A stretch of DNA of 64,000 bases from JAJDZL01 sp965221175 (GTDB taxonomy: Bacteria; Pseudomonadota; Gammaproteobacteria; Arenicellales; JAJDZL01). The notes under the pieces are model-generated. The model searched no databases. It saw only the letters and a list, made by a program, of their open reading frames with translations, and had not been told where the DNA came from. The translations under genes and the position numbers were made by a program. Shown here one piece after another: positions 8,347 through 17,415 of the stretch (its first letter is position 1; every line of letters begins with the position of its first letter). The stretch lies in assembly GCA_965221175.1 (NCBI GenBank), contig OZ244867.1, positions 2,976,001 to 3,040,000 of the forward strand, read 5' to 3'.

Positions 8347-9147
8347 TCAGGCGTGAGAGATGTACTGGCGATGCTTCAGTTGGATAATCTTTACCAGTTC
8401 GTCGTACACTACAGAGTTGCCCGCCACTACCATTCCCGATTCAAGGAAGTCCTGATTCCCTAGAAAATCGGAAATCAATCCTCCCGATTCCTGAACCAAC
8501 AATGCACCAGCAGCAATGTCCCAGGTTTTGAGTCCAGTTTCCCAAAATCCATCATATCTTCCACAGGCAACGTATGCCAGATCAAGAGCTGCAGATCCCG
8601 GGCGACGGACACCAGACGTTTTTTTCGAAAGCTCTCGGAATACATCAATCCAAAGATCAATATTGTCCATCTCGCGAAACGGAAATCCAGTTCCAATCAG
8701 GGCTTCTTCCATATTCCTCGTAGCGCTCGATCGAATTCGTTTATCGTTGAGATGCGCGCCGGAACCTCTTGATGCGGTAAAAAGCTCCTCGAGAATTGGG
8801 TTGTAAACCACTGCGTGCTGAAGCGTTCTGCCACTACGCACTGCGATGGAAACACAGAATTGAGGAATGCCATGAATGTAGTTGGTGGTGCCGTCAAGTG
8901 GGTCGATAATCCACTCGCAATCCAGCCCTGGAGAAGAGTACCTCTCTTCGGCCAAGATGGCATGATTCGGATAGGCTTCATGAATGACCTCGACAATTTC
9001 CTTTTCTGCAACAATGTCTATCTCTGTTACAAAATCCCGTGCACCTTTAACATCATAACGAAGCTGATCAAGGCGGTACGCCTTGTGCATAATGGTCTTT
9101 CCCGCACGGCGGGCTGCCTTAATTGCGATGTTCAGAAGTGGATGCAC
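8347..9147 (-). CDS. suhB: Inositol-1-monophosphatase family protein SuhB
   Basis: A 266-residue Mg-dependent phosphatase. Metal-binding motifs are seen as EERYSS (Glu) near residue 68, DPLDGTTNYIHG near residue 87 and WDIAAGALLVQESGG near residue 215. In E. coli SuhB also joins the rRNA antitermination complex and lies next to trmJ; here trmJ is about 2 kb away on the other strand, past an aldehyde dehydrogenase gene. The tight spacing to mutS implies one transcript. Confidence 0.93.
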   Translation of the reverse strand: MHPLLNIAIKAARRAGKTIMHKAYRLDQLRYDVKGARDFVTEIDIVAEKEIVEVIHEAYPNHAILAEERYSSPGLDCEWIIDPLDGTTNYIHGIPQFCVSIAVRSGRTLQHAVVYNPILEELFTASRGSGAHLNDKRIRSSATRNMEEALIGTGFPFREMDNIDLWIDVFRELSKKTSGVRRPGSAALDLAYVACGRYDGFWETGLKTWDIAAGALLVQESGGLISDFLGNQDFLESGMVVAGNSVVYDELVKIIQLKHRQYISHA

Positions 9148-9429
9148 GTGGACGGCTCGTTGTTGTCATAAGGAATAGCCAATCAAGACTATAATTTTAG
9201 TTTTTCAGGCTCAGAACAACCTCCGGCTCACATACGGAGTCAAAGGGCGCTCATTCGATCAGGTGTGAAGTGGATCAGGTTGCACAAACCGCATTCTTAC
9301 GGTTTCTATCGACTGATCCTGCATCAAAATTGAATCTCCATTTTACTTTATCGTAGATAGTGGGTGAGCGTTGAATTCGCTAAAGTTTCAAGGTCATGAG
9401 CCAATCAGAACTCGGAGAATATTGAAATA
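9148..9429. promoter_or_regulatory. Divergent intergenic region suhB / aldehyde dehydrogenase
   Basis: About 280 bases separate two divergent genes and must carry both promoters. Two small hairpins can be drawn, CTCCG...CGGAG near 9221-9239 and AACCG...CGGTT near 9286-9303. No gene, tRNA or riboswitch is recognised. Confidence 0.4.
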
Positions 9430-10908
9430 ATGGAAACCTATCGTCTATTCATCAATGGGCATTATGTAGATTCAGCCAGCGGGGAGTGGATAGAAAGTGT
9501 CGATCCGTTCTCGGGTGAAGTCTGGGCACGCGTGCCGCGCGGAAATGCTGAAGATGTCAACCGCGCCGTTGTTGCTGCCAAACAGGCTTTTGAAAATCCT
9601 GAGTGGGCCGAGATGAGCGCCAGTGCGCGTGGCAAGCTGATGTTCAAGCTGGCAGACCTAGTTCACCAAAACGCAGATCGCCTGGCGGCTCTCGAAGTGA
9701 AGGATAACGGCAAGTTGTTCTCCGAAATGAAGGCACAGATGATGTATCACCCCGAATGGTGGTACTACTTCGGGGGACTGGCAGACAAGATTGAAGGCTC
9801 TATTGTTCCGATTGACAAGAAAAATGCTTTTGCTTACACCACCTACGAGCCGCTTGGCGTAGTGGGCGCAATTACTGCATGGAACTCTCCGTTGCTATTC
9901 ATCGCCTGGAAGTGCGCTCCCGCATTGGCAGCCGGAAATACCGTTGTAGTCAAACCGTCGGAGTTTACTTCGGCAAGTTCTCTCGAATATGCAAAGCTGG
10001 TTCAGGAAGCCGGATTTCCGGATGGCGTGTTCAATGTGATCAGCGGCTATGGAGCTGATGCTGGCGCTGCGCTTGTGGATCACCCTGATGTTGCCAAGAT
10101 TACTTTCACGGGCTCAGATCTTTCCGGCCAGAAGATTTATGAAAATGCTGCTCGAAGCATCAAGCACGTTTCCTTGGAGCTTGGCGGTAAATCGCCAAAC
10201 ATCGTTTTTGAAGATGCTGATCTAGACATGGCGGTCAAGGGTGCGGTAGCCGGAATTTTTGGGGCGACCGGTCAGACCTGTGTTGCAGGTTCCAGACTAC
10301 TGGTTCAGGAGAGCATCCATGACGAATTCATGGAGCGATTGCTTGATCTAGCGAAATCAGCGAAAATGGGAGACCCGATGGACGCGTCAACACATATCGG
10401 TCCCATAACGACTCGCCAGCAGTATGACAAAGTGATTTCCTACATTGAAATCGCCCAGCAGGAAGGTGCCGAACTGGTATTTGGCGGCAGCCCTTGCGAT
10501 GTTCCCGGTTCCGGAGGAAATCAGTTTGTGGAACCGACTATTTTTACCAACGTCTCTAATGATATGCGCATTGCTCAGGAAGAGGTTTTCGGCCCGGTTC
10601 TCGCAGTCTTGAAGTTCAAGGATGAAGAAGAGGCGATCAGAATCGGCAACGATGTCGTCTACGGACTTGCTGCCGGAGTCTGGACCAAAGATATCCGAAG
10701 AGCGATGAGATTTACCAAGGCGTTGAAAGCGGGAACGGTATGGGTCAATACCTATCGGGCATTCAGTTATATGATGCCGTTCGGCGGAATGAAAAGAAGC
10801 GGTCTCGGCCGAGAGAGTGGCGTTGCTGCAATTCGAGACTATCTGCAGGTAAAAAGCGTGTGGCTTTCGACCGCTACAGAACTTCCCAATCCGTTCATCA
10901 TTCAGTAG
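9430..10908 (+). CDS. NAD(P)-dependent aldehyde dehydrogenase
   Basis: A 492-residue member of the aldehyde dehydrogenase superfamily, which oxidises aldehydes to acids. The catalytic cysteine is in GATGQTCVAGSR near residue 288 and the general-base glutamate in LELGGKSPNIVFEDADLD near residue 254. FTGSDLSGQKI is the nucleotide-binding loop and QEEVFGPVLAV is conserved near the C-terminus. Substrate is unknown; the sequence has the look of betaine-aldehyde or medium-chain aldehyde dehydrogenases. It precedes trmJ by 27 bases on the same strand. Confidence 0.93.
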   Translation: METYRLFINGHYVDSASGEWIESVDPFSGEVWARVPRGNAEDVNRAVVAAKQAFENPEWAEMSASARGKLMFKLADLVHQNADRLAALEVKDNGKLFSEMKAQMMYHPEWWYYFGGLADKIEGSIVPIDKKNAFAYTTYEPLGVVGAITAWNSPLLFIAWKCAPALAAGNTVVVKPSEFTSASSLEYAKLVQEAGFPDGVFNVISGYGADAGAALVDHPDVAKITFTGSDLSGQKIYENAARSIKHVSLELGGKSPNIVFEDADLDMAVKGAVAGIFGATGQTCVAGSRLLVQESIHDEFMERLLDLAKSAKMGDPMDASTHIGPITTRQQYDKVISYIEIAQQEGAELVFGGSPCDVPGSGGNQFVEPTIFTNVSNDMRIAQEEVFGPVLAVLKFKDEEEAIRIGNDVVYGLAAGVWTKDIRRAMRFTKALKAGTVWVNTYRAFSYMMPFGGMKRSGLGRESGVAAIRDYLQVKSVWLSTATELPNPFIIQ

Positions 10909-10935
10909 AATTAACACGAGATCCTTGTAAGTGCC

Positions 10936-11694
10936 GTGCCTGTCAGAATCGTTCTGATGGAACCTACGCATCCGGGCAATATCGGAGCGGTTGCCCGGGC
11001 GATGGGAAATATGGGATTTTCAGAACTTTCGCTGGTGCGACCGGTTGAATATCTTGTCGAAGAAGCGCGAGTGCGGTCAGCAAGTAATGAGGAAATTCTG
11101 GCGAACGCCGCGGTCTGCGCAAGTTTGAGTGAAGCTATTGGTGACTGTACGTTTGTCGTTGGAACCAGTGCGAGAATTCGCACCATCGGCTGGCCGAATC
11201 TGCCGCCTCGAGAGGCTATGAATCAGGTTGCTGACCGTAGCGTTCAAGGTGCAAAAGTGGCACTTCTATTCGGGCCGGAACGAGCCGGACTTCTCAATCG
11301 TCATATTGATCAGTGCGATATGCTGGTGCGTATTCCAGTCAACGAAGAAGCACCATCAATCAATCTGGCCGGTGCAGTGTTGATCATACTTTATGAACTT
11401 CGTCTAGCCTTGGATTTCCTTTCGGCAGCTGATTCAGCAACCTCAGTGACGTTGTCTCCGAATAGAGAGGAATACATGGCAACCCAGGCACAGGTGCAGG
11501 GTTTGTTTGAACACCTGCAACGCGTTCTTTCAGATATTGATTTCATAGCGACTGGCCCACGCCAAAGTCTGATGAGAAAAATCAGGCGGCTTTTTCTTGT
11601 GCCCGGCCTCACCGAAGATGAAGTGAATATTCTGCGCGGGATTCTGACTGCCGTAACGAACAAGACCGGTGGCAGCAAGCGCAGCTCTGAATGA
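10936..11694 (+). CDS. trmJ: tRNA (cytidine/uridine-2'-O-)-methyltransferase TrmJ
   Basis: A 252-residue SPOUT-class methyltransferase that modifies the ribose at position 32 of the tRNA anticodon loop. Visible motifs are EPTHPGNIGAVARAMGNMG at the N-terminus, LLFGPERAGL near residue 112 and IPVNEEAPSINLAGAV near residue 136, which forms the SAM-binding trefoil knot. The start is a GTG giving MPVRIVLMEP, the usual N-terminus. It overlaps the following DUF3750 gene by four bases (ATGA), so translation is coupled. Confidence 0.93.
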   Translation: MPVRIVLMEPTHPGNIGAVARAMGNMGFSELSLVRPVEYLVEEARVRSASNEEILANAAVCASLSEAIGDCTFVVGTSARIRTIGWPNLPPREAMNQVADRSVQGAKVALLFGPERAGLLNRHIDQCDMLVRIPVNEEAPSINLAGAVLIILYELRLALDFLSAADSATSVTLSPNREEYMATQAQVQGLFEHLQRVLSDIDFIATGPRQSLMRKIRRLFLVPGLTEDEVNILRGILTAVTNKTGGSKRSSE

Positions 11695-12476
11695 CATGGA
11701 GACGGAGAATTGCGGTTCGCTGGCTGGTCGGGTTGTCGATTGCCGCGTTGATCGCGTTTACAGGACCCGTTTTCCTGCTGCTGACGGGAGATTACATGGG
11801 AAGGCATTGGTCACAGGCATCGACTGGATCTGCTGGAATTGCTCCGCATCCATCTGAATACAAAGAAGCGGTTGCTCAAGTCTATGCTGCAAGAGCATGG
11901 GGGGCGCGCGGTGCGATTGCTGTCCATACCTGGATCTCTGTCAAGCCAGCGAATGCGGACGCCTATACAGTCTATCAGAAAATTGGATGGCGTCTGCACT
12001 ATGACGACACGGCTGTCGTTATTCGAGAAGACATACCCGATCGGCACTGGTACGGCAAAAAACCTTGGTTACTGGCAGATATTCGAGGTGAGGGTGTAGA
12101 TGAGGTCATTCAGAAGATTCACCAGGCAGCATTGAGTTATCCTCATCCCAAAGAATATCGTCTGTGGCCAGGCCCGAACAGTAATTCGTTCACTGCCTGG
12201 ATTGCAAGGCGAGTCCCGGAATTGCGCACGGATATGCCGCCGACCGCTATTGGAAAGGACTGGCTGGGACCGGGTACCGTCATGGGGAGTTCCCCGAGTG
12301 GAACGGGTTTTCAGGTGACGTTGCTGGGCGTGCTGGGCGTGACGATCGCCTTGGAGGAAGGGGTGGAGTTCAATATTGGCTGTGCACACTTCGGTATTGA
12401 TCCTTTGGGACTGGCGGTTCGTCTGCCTGGATTTGGAAATGTCTCTTTGTTTTCCGGAGGATTGAATCGGAATTGA
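11691..12476 (+). CDS. DUF3750 family membrane-anchored protein
   Basis: A 261-residue protein with a hydrophobic N-terminal helix (residues about 10-32) that anchors or exports it. The rest matches the DUF3750 family of proteobacteria: GAIAVHTWISVKP, YTVYQKIGWRLHYDDTAVV, YRLWPGPNSNSFTAWIARR and the C-terminal FNIGCAHFGIDP. The order HTWI / GPNSNSF / GxxFG recalls peptidase or transglutaminase-like domains, but no function is established. It overlaps trmJ by four bases. Confidence 0.85.
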   Translation: MTWRRRIAVRWLVGLSIAALIAFTGPVFLLLTGDYMGRHWSQASTGSAGIAPHPSEYKEAVAQVYAARAWGARGAIAVHTWISVKPANADAYTVYQKIGWRLHYDDTAVVIREDIPDRHWYGKKPWLLADIRGEGVDEVIQKIHQAALSYPHPKEYRLWPGPNSNSFTAWIARRVPELRTDMPPTAIGKDWLGPGTVMGSSPSGTGFQVTLLGVLGVTIALEEGVEFNIGCAHFGIDPLGLAVRLPGFGNVSLFSGGLNRN

Positions 12477-12568
12477 ATAAGCCATTGCAGTGATATACAA
12501 TTAACTACGAACTTGAAATTTGGAACTTGCGACTCATCTTAAAACCAGTTGCGGGAAATACACGAAAA

Positions 12569-12892
12569 ATGTCGATAAATCTTACCGAATCAGCAGCGGA
12601 GCGAGTCCGCGGTTATCTGGCGGACGGAAATGGCCAGGGACTGCGGTTTGGCGTGCGAAAAACCGGCTGTTCCGGCTTTGCTTACGTGGTTGACATTGCA
12701 GAAGAAGCCAAGGCTGATGATCATGTATTTCAGAGTCGCGGCATTGACGTATTTGTTGATCCGAAGAGCTTGAGTCTGGTAGATGGAACAACCATTCATT
12801 TTCAGAAACAGGAGCTTGCCGAGTCGTTCGTATTTCAAAATCCAAATGTAAGTGCGGAGTGCGGTTGTGGCGAGAGCTTCACAATTGACTGA
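12569..12892 (+). CDS. iscA: A-type iron-sulfur carrier protein IscA
   Basis: A 107-residue HesB/IscA-type protein that carries iron or Fe-S clusters to target enzymes. The three conserved cysteines are present: one in KTGCSGFAYVVD near residue 36 and the CGCG pair in SAECGCGESF near residue 100. An in-frame ATG 14 codons upstream (12527) is less likely because the family starts at MSINLTESA. The gene is not within an isc operon: no iscR, iscS, iscU or hscBA is adjacent. ErpA is the main alternative, but the sequence reads more like IscA. Confidence 0.85.
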   Translation: MSINLTESAAERVRGYLADGNGQGLRFGVRKTGCSGFAYVVDIAEEAKADDHVFQSRGIDVFVDPKSLSLVDGTTIHFQKQELAESFVFQNPNVSAECGCGESFTID

Positions 12893-12949
12893 AGTTCTGA
12901 CACATCCTCGCCGCATTTCCTCAATCTTTTAACTGCTTCCAAAATTTTC

Positions 12950-14320
12950 ATGTCTGCACTGTCGCCAATGTCTTCTGGCGCTATCAGACGTTCTGTTGTG
13001 ATCGATACTCTGGGTTGCAAGGTCAATCTGTTTGAGTCTGAGTATCTCTATGATCAGCTGCAAACTTTGCAATGGGATAGATCGAAGAATGACCGTGGCG
13101 ATCTTTGCATCATCAATACTTGCACTGTCACAAAAGAAGCGGATCGACAGTCGCGTCAGGCGGTGCGGCGGGCAATTCGCCGAAATCCCAACGCAAAGAT
13201 TATTGTGACGGGCTGCTATGCGGAAATGCAGCCAGAAAAATGTGCAGAGATTCCAGGCGTCGATCTGGTAGTACCTGGAACCAGAAAACTGGAGATACCT
13301 CGTCTGGCATTGAGTGACGCGAGTCACTCCAACTCAAGAGTGCTGGAATCCAAAGTTGGTTCGAGTGATTTGCCGCAGGAACCCGTCGTAGCATTTGAAT
13401 CTCGAAGCAGGGCGTTTTTGCAGGTACAGCAGGGCTGCGACAACGGCTGCACCTTCTGCATCATTCATCAGGCTCGCGGTCCGAGTCGCTCAATTCTGCC
13501 TACAACCATCAATCGTCAGGTGGAGCAATATGTGCAACAAGGATTTCATGAAATCGTCATTTGCGGAATAGATTTGGGTTCGTATGGTGCTGATCTGTCA
13601 AATGGTACTCAGCCAGCATTTAATCTTGCTTCGCTCACTCGGGAACTTGCGACCCGCTATCCAGAAACCAGATTCAGATGGAGCTCGATCGATCCAGCTC
13701 ATATCACACCGGACATTGTTAGTGTTCTGGAGGAACATAAAAATGTGTGCTCGCATATTCATCTATCCTTGCAGAGTGCTTCGCCGATCATTTTGAAAAG
13801 AATGAAAAGACGATATTCACCTGAGGAGGCGTATCTGGCGATTGCAAAGCTTCGTCGTGTACGATCCGATCTGGTGCTTTCAGCGGACATCATGGCAGGT
13901 TTTCCGACAGAATCAGATGCGGATTATGAATTGACTCGTGCTGCACTCTACGATCTCGAAATCGCATATCCACATGTCTTTGTTTATTCAGAACGTGAAG
14001 GGACGCCAGCGGCAAGGATTCCAAAGGGTGTTGCGGTTGAGGTACGCACATCCAGAGCAAAGAAATTACGGTTAGCTGGTGAAGAAATTCGCGAGCGAGT
14101 ACTGAATCGTTATATTGGAAAGCAGGTTGATGTTTTGATTGAAGGCTTTGCTGATCAGCAGGCGAGCGTAGTTAGGTCTCGGATGTCCAACTATTTGCCG
14201 GTGTATTTCACGGATGCAACGGGCGTGCAGCGAGGATTCAAGAAATTTGTCGTTGCCGGGCTCTATCGGGATGGACTGTGGGGAGTCGGAGATCTGCCAG
14301 ATAAGTCCAGTCATTGTTGA
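12950..14320 (+). CDS. mtaB: tRNA t6A37 methylthiotransferase MtaB-like
   Basis: A 456-residue radical-SAM methylthiotransferase of the MiaB/MtaB/RimO family. An N-terminal UPF0004 domain carries cluster cysteines in TLGCKVN, NTCTVT and VTGCYAE. The radical-SAM motif CDNGCTFC lies near residue 163. A C-terminal TRAM-like domain follows. The GCKVNxxES N-terminus and length suggest MtaB, which turns t6A into ms2t6A in tRNAs reading ANN codons, rather than MiaB. It follows iscA by 57 bases, an apt neighbour for a two-cluster enzyme. Confidence 0.88.
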   Translation: MSALSPMSSGAIRRSVVIDTLGCKVNLFESEYLYDQLQTLQWDRSKNDRGDLCIINTCTVTKEADRQSRQAVRRAIRRNPNAKIIVTGCYAEMQPEKCAEIPGVDLVVPGTRKLEIPRLALSDASHSNSRVLESKVGSSDLPQEPVVAFESRSRAFLQVQQGCDNGCTFCIIHQARGPSRSILPTTINRQVEQYVQQGFHEIVICGIDLGSYGADLSNGTQPAFNLASLTRELATRYPETRFRWSSIDPAHITPDIVSVLEEHKNVCSHIHLSLQSASPIILKRMKRRYSPEEAYLAIAKLRRVRSDLVLSADIMAGFPTESDADYELTRAALYDLEIAYPHVFVYSEREGTPAARIPKGVAVEVRTSRAKKLRLAGEEIRERVLNRYIGKQVDVLIEGFADQQASVVRSRMSNYLPVYFTDATGVQRGFKKFVVAGLYRDGLWGVGDLPDKSSHC

Positions 14321-14648
14321 CGGCTGATTCATAGTTCAATTTCCGACTGCCGCAACATACCCGAACCAACGCTGAATTCATGACGTTGCCTGTACTGAAA
14401 CGAGTTGACCACCCACCCAAATCACAAAGGAGAGCCGAGCCGACATTGCGGCTGATCATCCCAACAATATAATTGAACGATTTGCGCTTTTTTTGAGCAA
14501 AAAGTGTCAATTTTTCCTTGCCTCGATGCTCCTCCCAAAAAGAAACATTCATCGGGCCTCGTATTTAATTCCACCCGTCACGCGCTGAACTGACAATGCA
14601 GTGGAGGCTATCAATTGCGTTGTAGTTGCGATTTACAATTCCAGATAG
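14321..14648. other. Intergenic gap between convergent genes
   Basis: About 330 bases between mtaB and the GIY-YIG-like gene. A minus-strand frame here (14238-14552) overlaps the end of mtaB and does not look like a protein family I know. There is a run of seven T residues near 14491-14497 but no good stem before it. I see no gene. Confidence 0.5.
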
Positions 14649-15254
14649 TCACTCAACGAATTCAATAGTTCCGTCCTCTTGTTTATACAAAATTTTTTGG
14701 GGGAGTATTCCCCGAAGGAATTCCCTGTAGAAGTGATTATGAATTGCAATGTTGCTTTTTGGCTTGGGACGATTTCCAATATCACCAATATATCCCTGCA
14801 CTGTAATTTCTAAATATTTCTTCACTGCTTCCTGCAGGACATATTCAATATGTTCCAAGCTGTCCCAGCGGTTAAAACAGTGGATTTCAGCAAAGCAAAA
14901 CCAAGTTTCTCTTAGGATTTTCCTTTGAGTTTCTTTTCTTTTTGGTAAATTTTGACAGAGGGCTTTCTCGTTGAATACTTTGACTGGATTTTCTAGAAAT
15001 TCATCTGCGGATTTAGGTACGAACACTTGGACATTAGGATTTAGGAACAATTGGAAAAGATGATCATACCAGCGTTGGCCGAAATCTTGGGATTTTCCGA
15101 CATAAAATGCCTTGTAGACATTCTTCTGATTTGTGGCTAACACATGCATATAAACTCCTTGGCCCAAACAGGGATAATACCAGCTTCTGTAGTTCGTTAA
15201 CGCGCCCATGGGTATAGCGTTCCAGTAAAGTTCGTATTGTTTTGGATTGCTCAT
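14649..15254 (-). CDS. GIY-YIG-like nuclease-domain protein
   Basis: A 201-residue protein. The N-terminal half has the marks of a GIY-YIG fold: GQGVYMHVLAT near residue 32, FYVGKSQDFGQRWYDHL near residue 50 with the YVGK and the arginine, and a glutamate-bearing helix (EHIEYVLQEAVKKYLE) near residue 135. The family comprises homing and repair endonucleases and small single-domain nucleases. It is last in a three-gene minus-strand set after the PcfJ-like gene (54 bases away). The region is clearly more AT-rich than mtaB or ndk on either side, which suggests horizontal transfer. Confidence 0.65.
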   Translation of the reverse strand: MSNPKQYELYWNAIPMGALTNYRSWYYPCLGQGVYMHVLATNQKNVYKAFYVGKSQDFGQRWYDHLFQLFLNPNVQVFVPKSADEFLENPVKVFNEKALCQNLPKRKETQRKILRETWFCFAEIHCFNRWDSLEHIEYVLQEAVKKYLEITVQGYIGDIGNRPKPKSNIAIHNHFYREFLRGILPQKILYKQEDGTIEFVE

Positions 15255-15308
15255 GCTGCTCTTTTCTCCAATATTTTGTTTACGCGAACCACATTTGTTG
15301 ATGAACGA

Positions 15309-16334
15309 TTACCTGAACGTTCTCTGTAGCTTTTCCAAAACATGTGGGTTTTGGCGAACCACCTCAAACAATTCCCCCAAGGCCATGTGACTATAAAGTG
15401 ATTCAATCCATTCAGGATTGGTGGCCCCTCTATATTTGATGAAACGCGACCATAGTAGTTCCCCATTAGCGTTTTCGTCAGATGCGATAATTAGTTCATC
15501 ATCATAAAACCATATCAACATTTCTTCACCATCACCGAATGAAACTGGTTCGGGATCAGGACGTCCAATTTTAAATCGACTAAATGCTCCAACTTCTACA
15601 AACGCCTTCACGTCGTCTGCATATGTACCAAGTCTGTTGAGAATTTCAATCCCCAACTCATGCGATAACTTAAACTCACTCTGACGTTGGTGGCAATTTT
15701 CATGATTTCCGGACAAAGCACGACGTATCCTGTGAGTTTCAGAATCATTTCTAACTCCAAATTCAACGATTTTGTTATCGCCCCTATAAATTTTTATCAG
15801 TGCGCATGGCAGCTCACGCTTTACTAGTGAATACAGGCTCGACATTCCCATTTTGACTTGAATTAAATATTTTTCCGCAGTTTTGCGGTCTTTGACGCAG
15901 TTATCAAGTAATTTTCCAATTTTCATGAGTTTGCAGATAGACTGAATTGGAATTTCTTCGAGTGTATATTCTGTGAATTCGTTGTTTAGGCTAACAACGC
16001 GGGCATTCTGACTATTACCGTCCGATTCCTTGGATTTTCTAAACTCTTTGTCAAAACGGTTAGCACAATTAATGGTATTCTGAAAAGGATGCCTCACACT
16101 TTTCAGAACCTTTCGAGCGGATTTTCTCACGTTTAAGTTTTCGGAATCTTTGTGTTTTACCGCATTGCGAATGCGTTTTATAGTTATACGCACGTCTTGG
16201 TCGTCAAATTCCGTACTTTTCTGTCGGTAATCTTCAATGCTGCGTTGAAGTGTTTTTAAATCCAATCCCTGACTGGAAGCATTCTCCCGTTTAAGCTGAT
16301 TCCATTGAATCAGGCATTCATTGTTCATTTTCAT
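15309..16334 (-). CDS. PcfJ-like hypothetical protein
   Basis: A 341-residue protein with no firm family call. The first 130 residues are highly charged and probably helical (KRIRNAVKHKDSENLNVRKS). The middle, KLMKIGKLLDNCVKDRKTAEK, followed by PCALIKIYRGDNKIVEFGVRND, resembles the core of PcfJ-like proteins: a conserved G-x-x-x-x-x-C-V stretch, then a beta hairpin. That resemblance is by eye only. The C-terminal part (GDGEEMLIWFYDDELIIASDENANGELL) is acidic. It lies 39 bases after a 79-residue gene and before a GIY-YIG-like gene, same strand, in AT-rich DNA. Confidence 0.6.
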   Translation of the reverse strand: MKMNNECLIQWNQLKRENASSQGLDLKTLQRSIEDYRQKSTEFDDQDVRITIKRIRNAVKHKDSENLNVRKSARKVLKSVRHPFQNTINCANRFDKEFRKSKESDGNSQNARVVSLNNEFTEYTLEEIPIQSICKLMKIGKLLDNCVKDRKTAEKYLIQVKMGMSSLYSLVKRELPCALIKIYRGDNKIVEFGVRNDSETHRIRRALSGNHENCHQRQSEFKLSHELGIEILNRLGTYADDVKAFVEVGAFSRFKIGRPDPEPVSFGDGEEMLIWFYDDELIIASDENANGELLWSRFIKYRGATNPEWIESLYSHMALGELFEVVRQNPHVLEKLQRTFR

Positions 16335-16373
16335 GATGCAAACATTTTGGCAAGCGATTGAATCAAATTCTTT

Positions 16374-16613
16374 CTAAACTTCTGGAGGTGAGAAGTTTCG
16401 ATCTTGACCTACCAAAATCACGTTCTTTCCTAACCCAACCACCAGTTGGTATCTTCCCGACGCACTTTTCTGGATCTGGGTAAGGAACCCCTCTTTCATC
16501 CTTCTTCGGTTGCACATCTCGTAGAACTCTCGCCAGTTGATCGTGATGCATGGCCTCCCGGAGATTCGCAATTTATCGTTGAGTTCCTCAACGATGTCTT
16601 CAGCATCGCGCAT
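16374..16613 (-). CDS. Small hypothetical protein, first gene of the AT-rich cassette
   Basis: A 79-residue frame (MRDAEDIVEELNDKLRISGR, ending SPPEV) that reads like a genuine small protein: a predicted helix, then strand-like segments (PCITINWREFYEM, YQLVVGLGKNVILVGQ). It starts the three-gene minus-strand set and is spaced 39 bases from the next gene. I recognise no family. It might be a DNA-binding or antitoxin-like partner, which is inference from position and size only. Confidence 0.5.
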   Translation of the reverse strand: MRDAEDIVEELNDKLRISGRPCITINWREFYEMCNRRRMKEGFLTQIQKSASGRYQLVVGLGKNVILVGQDRNFSPPEV

Positions 16614-16946
16614 GTCATTACCTCGCTATTTGAAAATCAGTGTATGGATATTGTATATCAATTCTATTAATATTAAAAAGATGTTACAGAATCCTTTGAC
16701 CCCTAAATCCAATTGTTTTCAAAAATCTTATTGGACAAGGCTTTTCTATTAATCTCAGATTTCCAATTGCGGATTTGGGGGCAACACTCTTCCACGTCAG
16801 CGGTTGCGAATCGACTAAAATATTAGCTTTGCTATTGAAGCGTAGCAAGTCAATGCAGCACGGTAAGAATGTCGAGTGAACCTTGGCAAACTTGCTGACT
16901 GCTTTTTTAAATTTTTTCCACGATTCTCCCTCTAGGTTGCACATTT
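16614..16946. promoter_or_regulatory. Divergent intergenic region upstream of ndk
   Basis: About 330 bases between the AT-rich cassette and ndk. Very AT-rich around 16640-16680, consistent with a promoter for the minus-strand cassette. A minus-strand frame at 16684-16944 (86 residues) is not convincing. No RNA gene is recognised. Confidence 0.4.
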
Positions 16947-17387
16947 ATGACTAAAGAACGTACTCTATCCATTATTAAACCAGATGCTGTAAGAAGAGAT
17001 TTAATCGGCGAAATCAACCGTCGATTTGAAGCTGTCGGGTTATCCATTGTAGCGTGTAGAATGCTGCATCTGACCCAGGAACAGGCTGAGGGATTTTACG
17101 ATGTTCATCGGGAGAGGCCTTTCTTTTCCAACTTGGTCGAGTACATGCAATCGGGACCGATTGTGGTTCAGATACTGGAGGGGCGGAAGGCGATTTCGGC
17201 GAATCGGACAATTATGGGTGCGACCAATCCGGCCAATGCAGCACCGGGGACAATTCGCGCGGATTTAGCCGAATCACTAGAAAGAAACTCGGTTCACGGA
17301 TCCGATTCTGGGGCAACTGCTAAAACTGAAATCGAATTTTTCTTTTCTCCTGACCAGATTCACTCAAGATCGCTTTACGTTGTCTGA
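16947..17387 (+). CDS. ndk: Nucleoside diphosphate kinase
   Basis: A 146-residue NDK, which equalises nucleoside triphosphate pools by transferring the gamma phosphate through a histidine. Diagnostic motifs are TLSIIKPDAV at the N-terminus, FYDVHRERPFF near residue 51, GPIVVQILEG, IMGATNPANAAPGTIR near residue 89 and the active-site NSVHGSDS near residue 114. It starts the conserved ndk-rlmN-hisS-yfgM-bamB-der run. Confidence 0.97.
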   Translation: MTKERTLSIIKPDAVRRDLIGEINRRFEAVGLSIVACRMLHLTQEQAEGFYDVHRERPFFSNLVEYMQSGPIVVQILEGRKAISANRTIMGATNPANAAPGTIRADLAESLERNSVHGSDSGATAKTEIEFFFSPDQIHSRSLYVV

Positions 17388-17415
17388 GTTTAGATCGTTT
17401 TGTGTGCCAGCTGAT

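Noticed and set aside
14238..14552. A 104-residue minus-strand frame overlapping the end of mtaB
   Set aside because: It overlaps a confident gene on the other strand, has no family features and no good start context.
16684..16944. An 86-residue minus-strand frame before ndk
   Set aside because: No recognisable domain, and it fills the space where a divergent promoter is expected.
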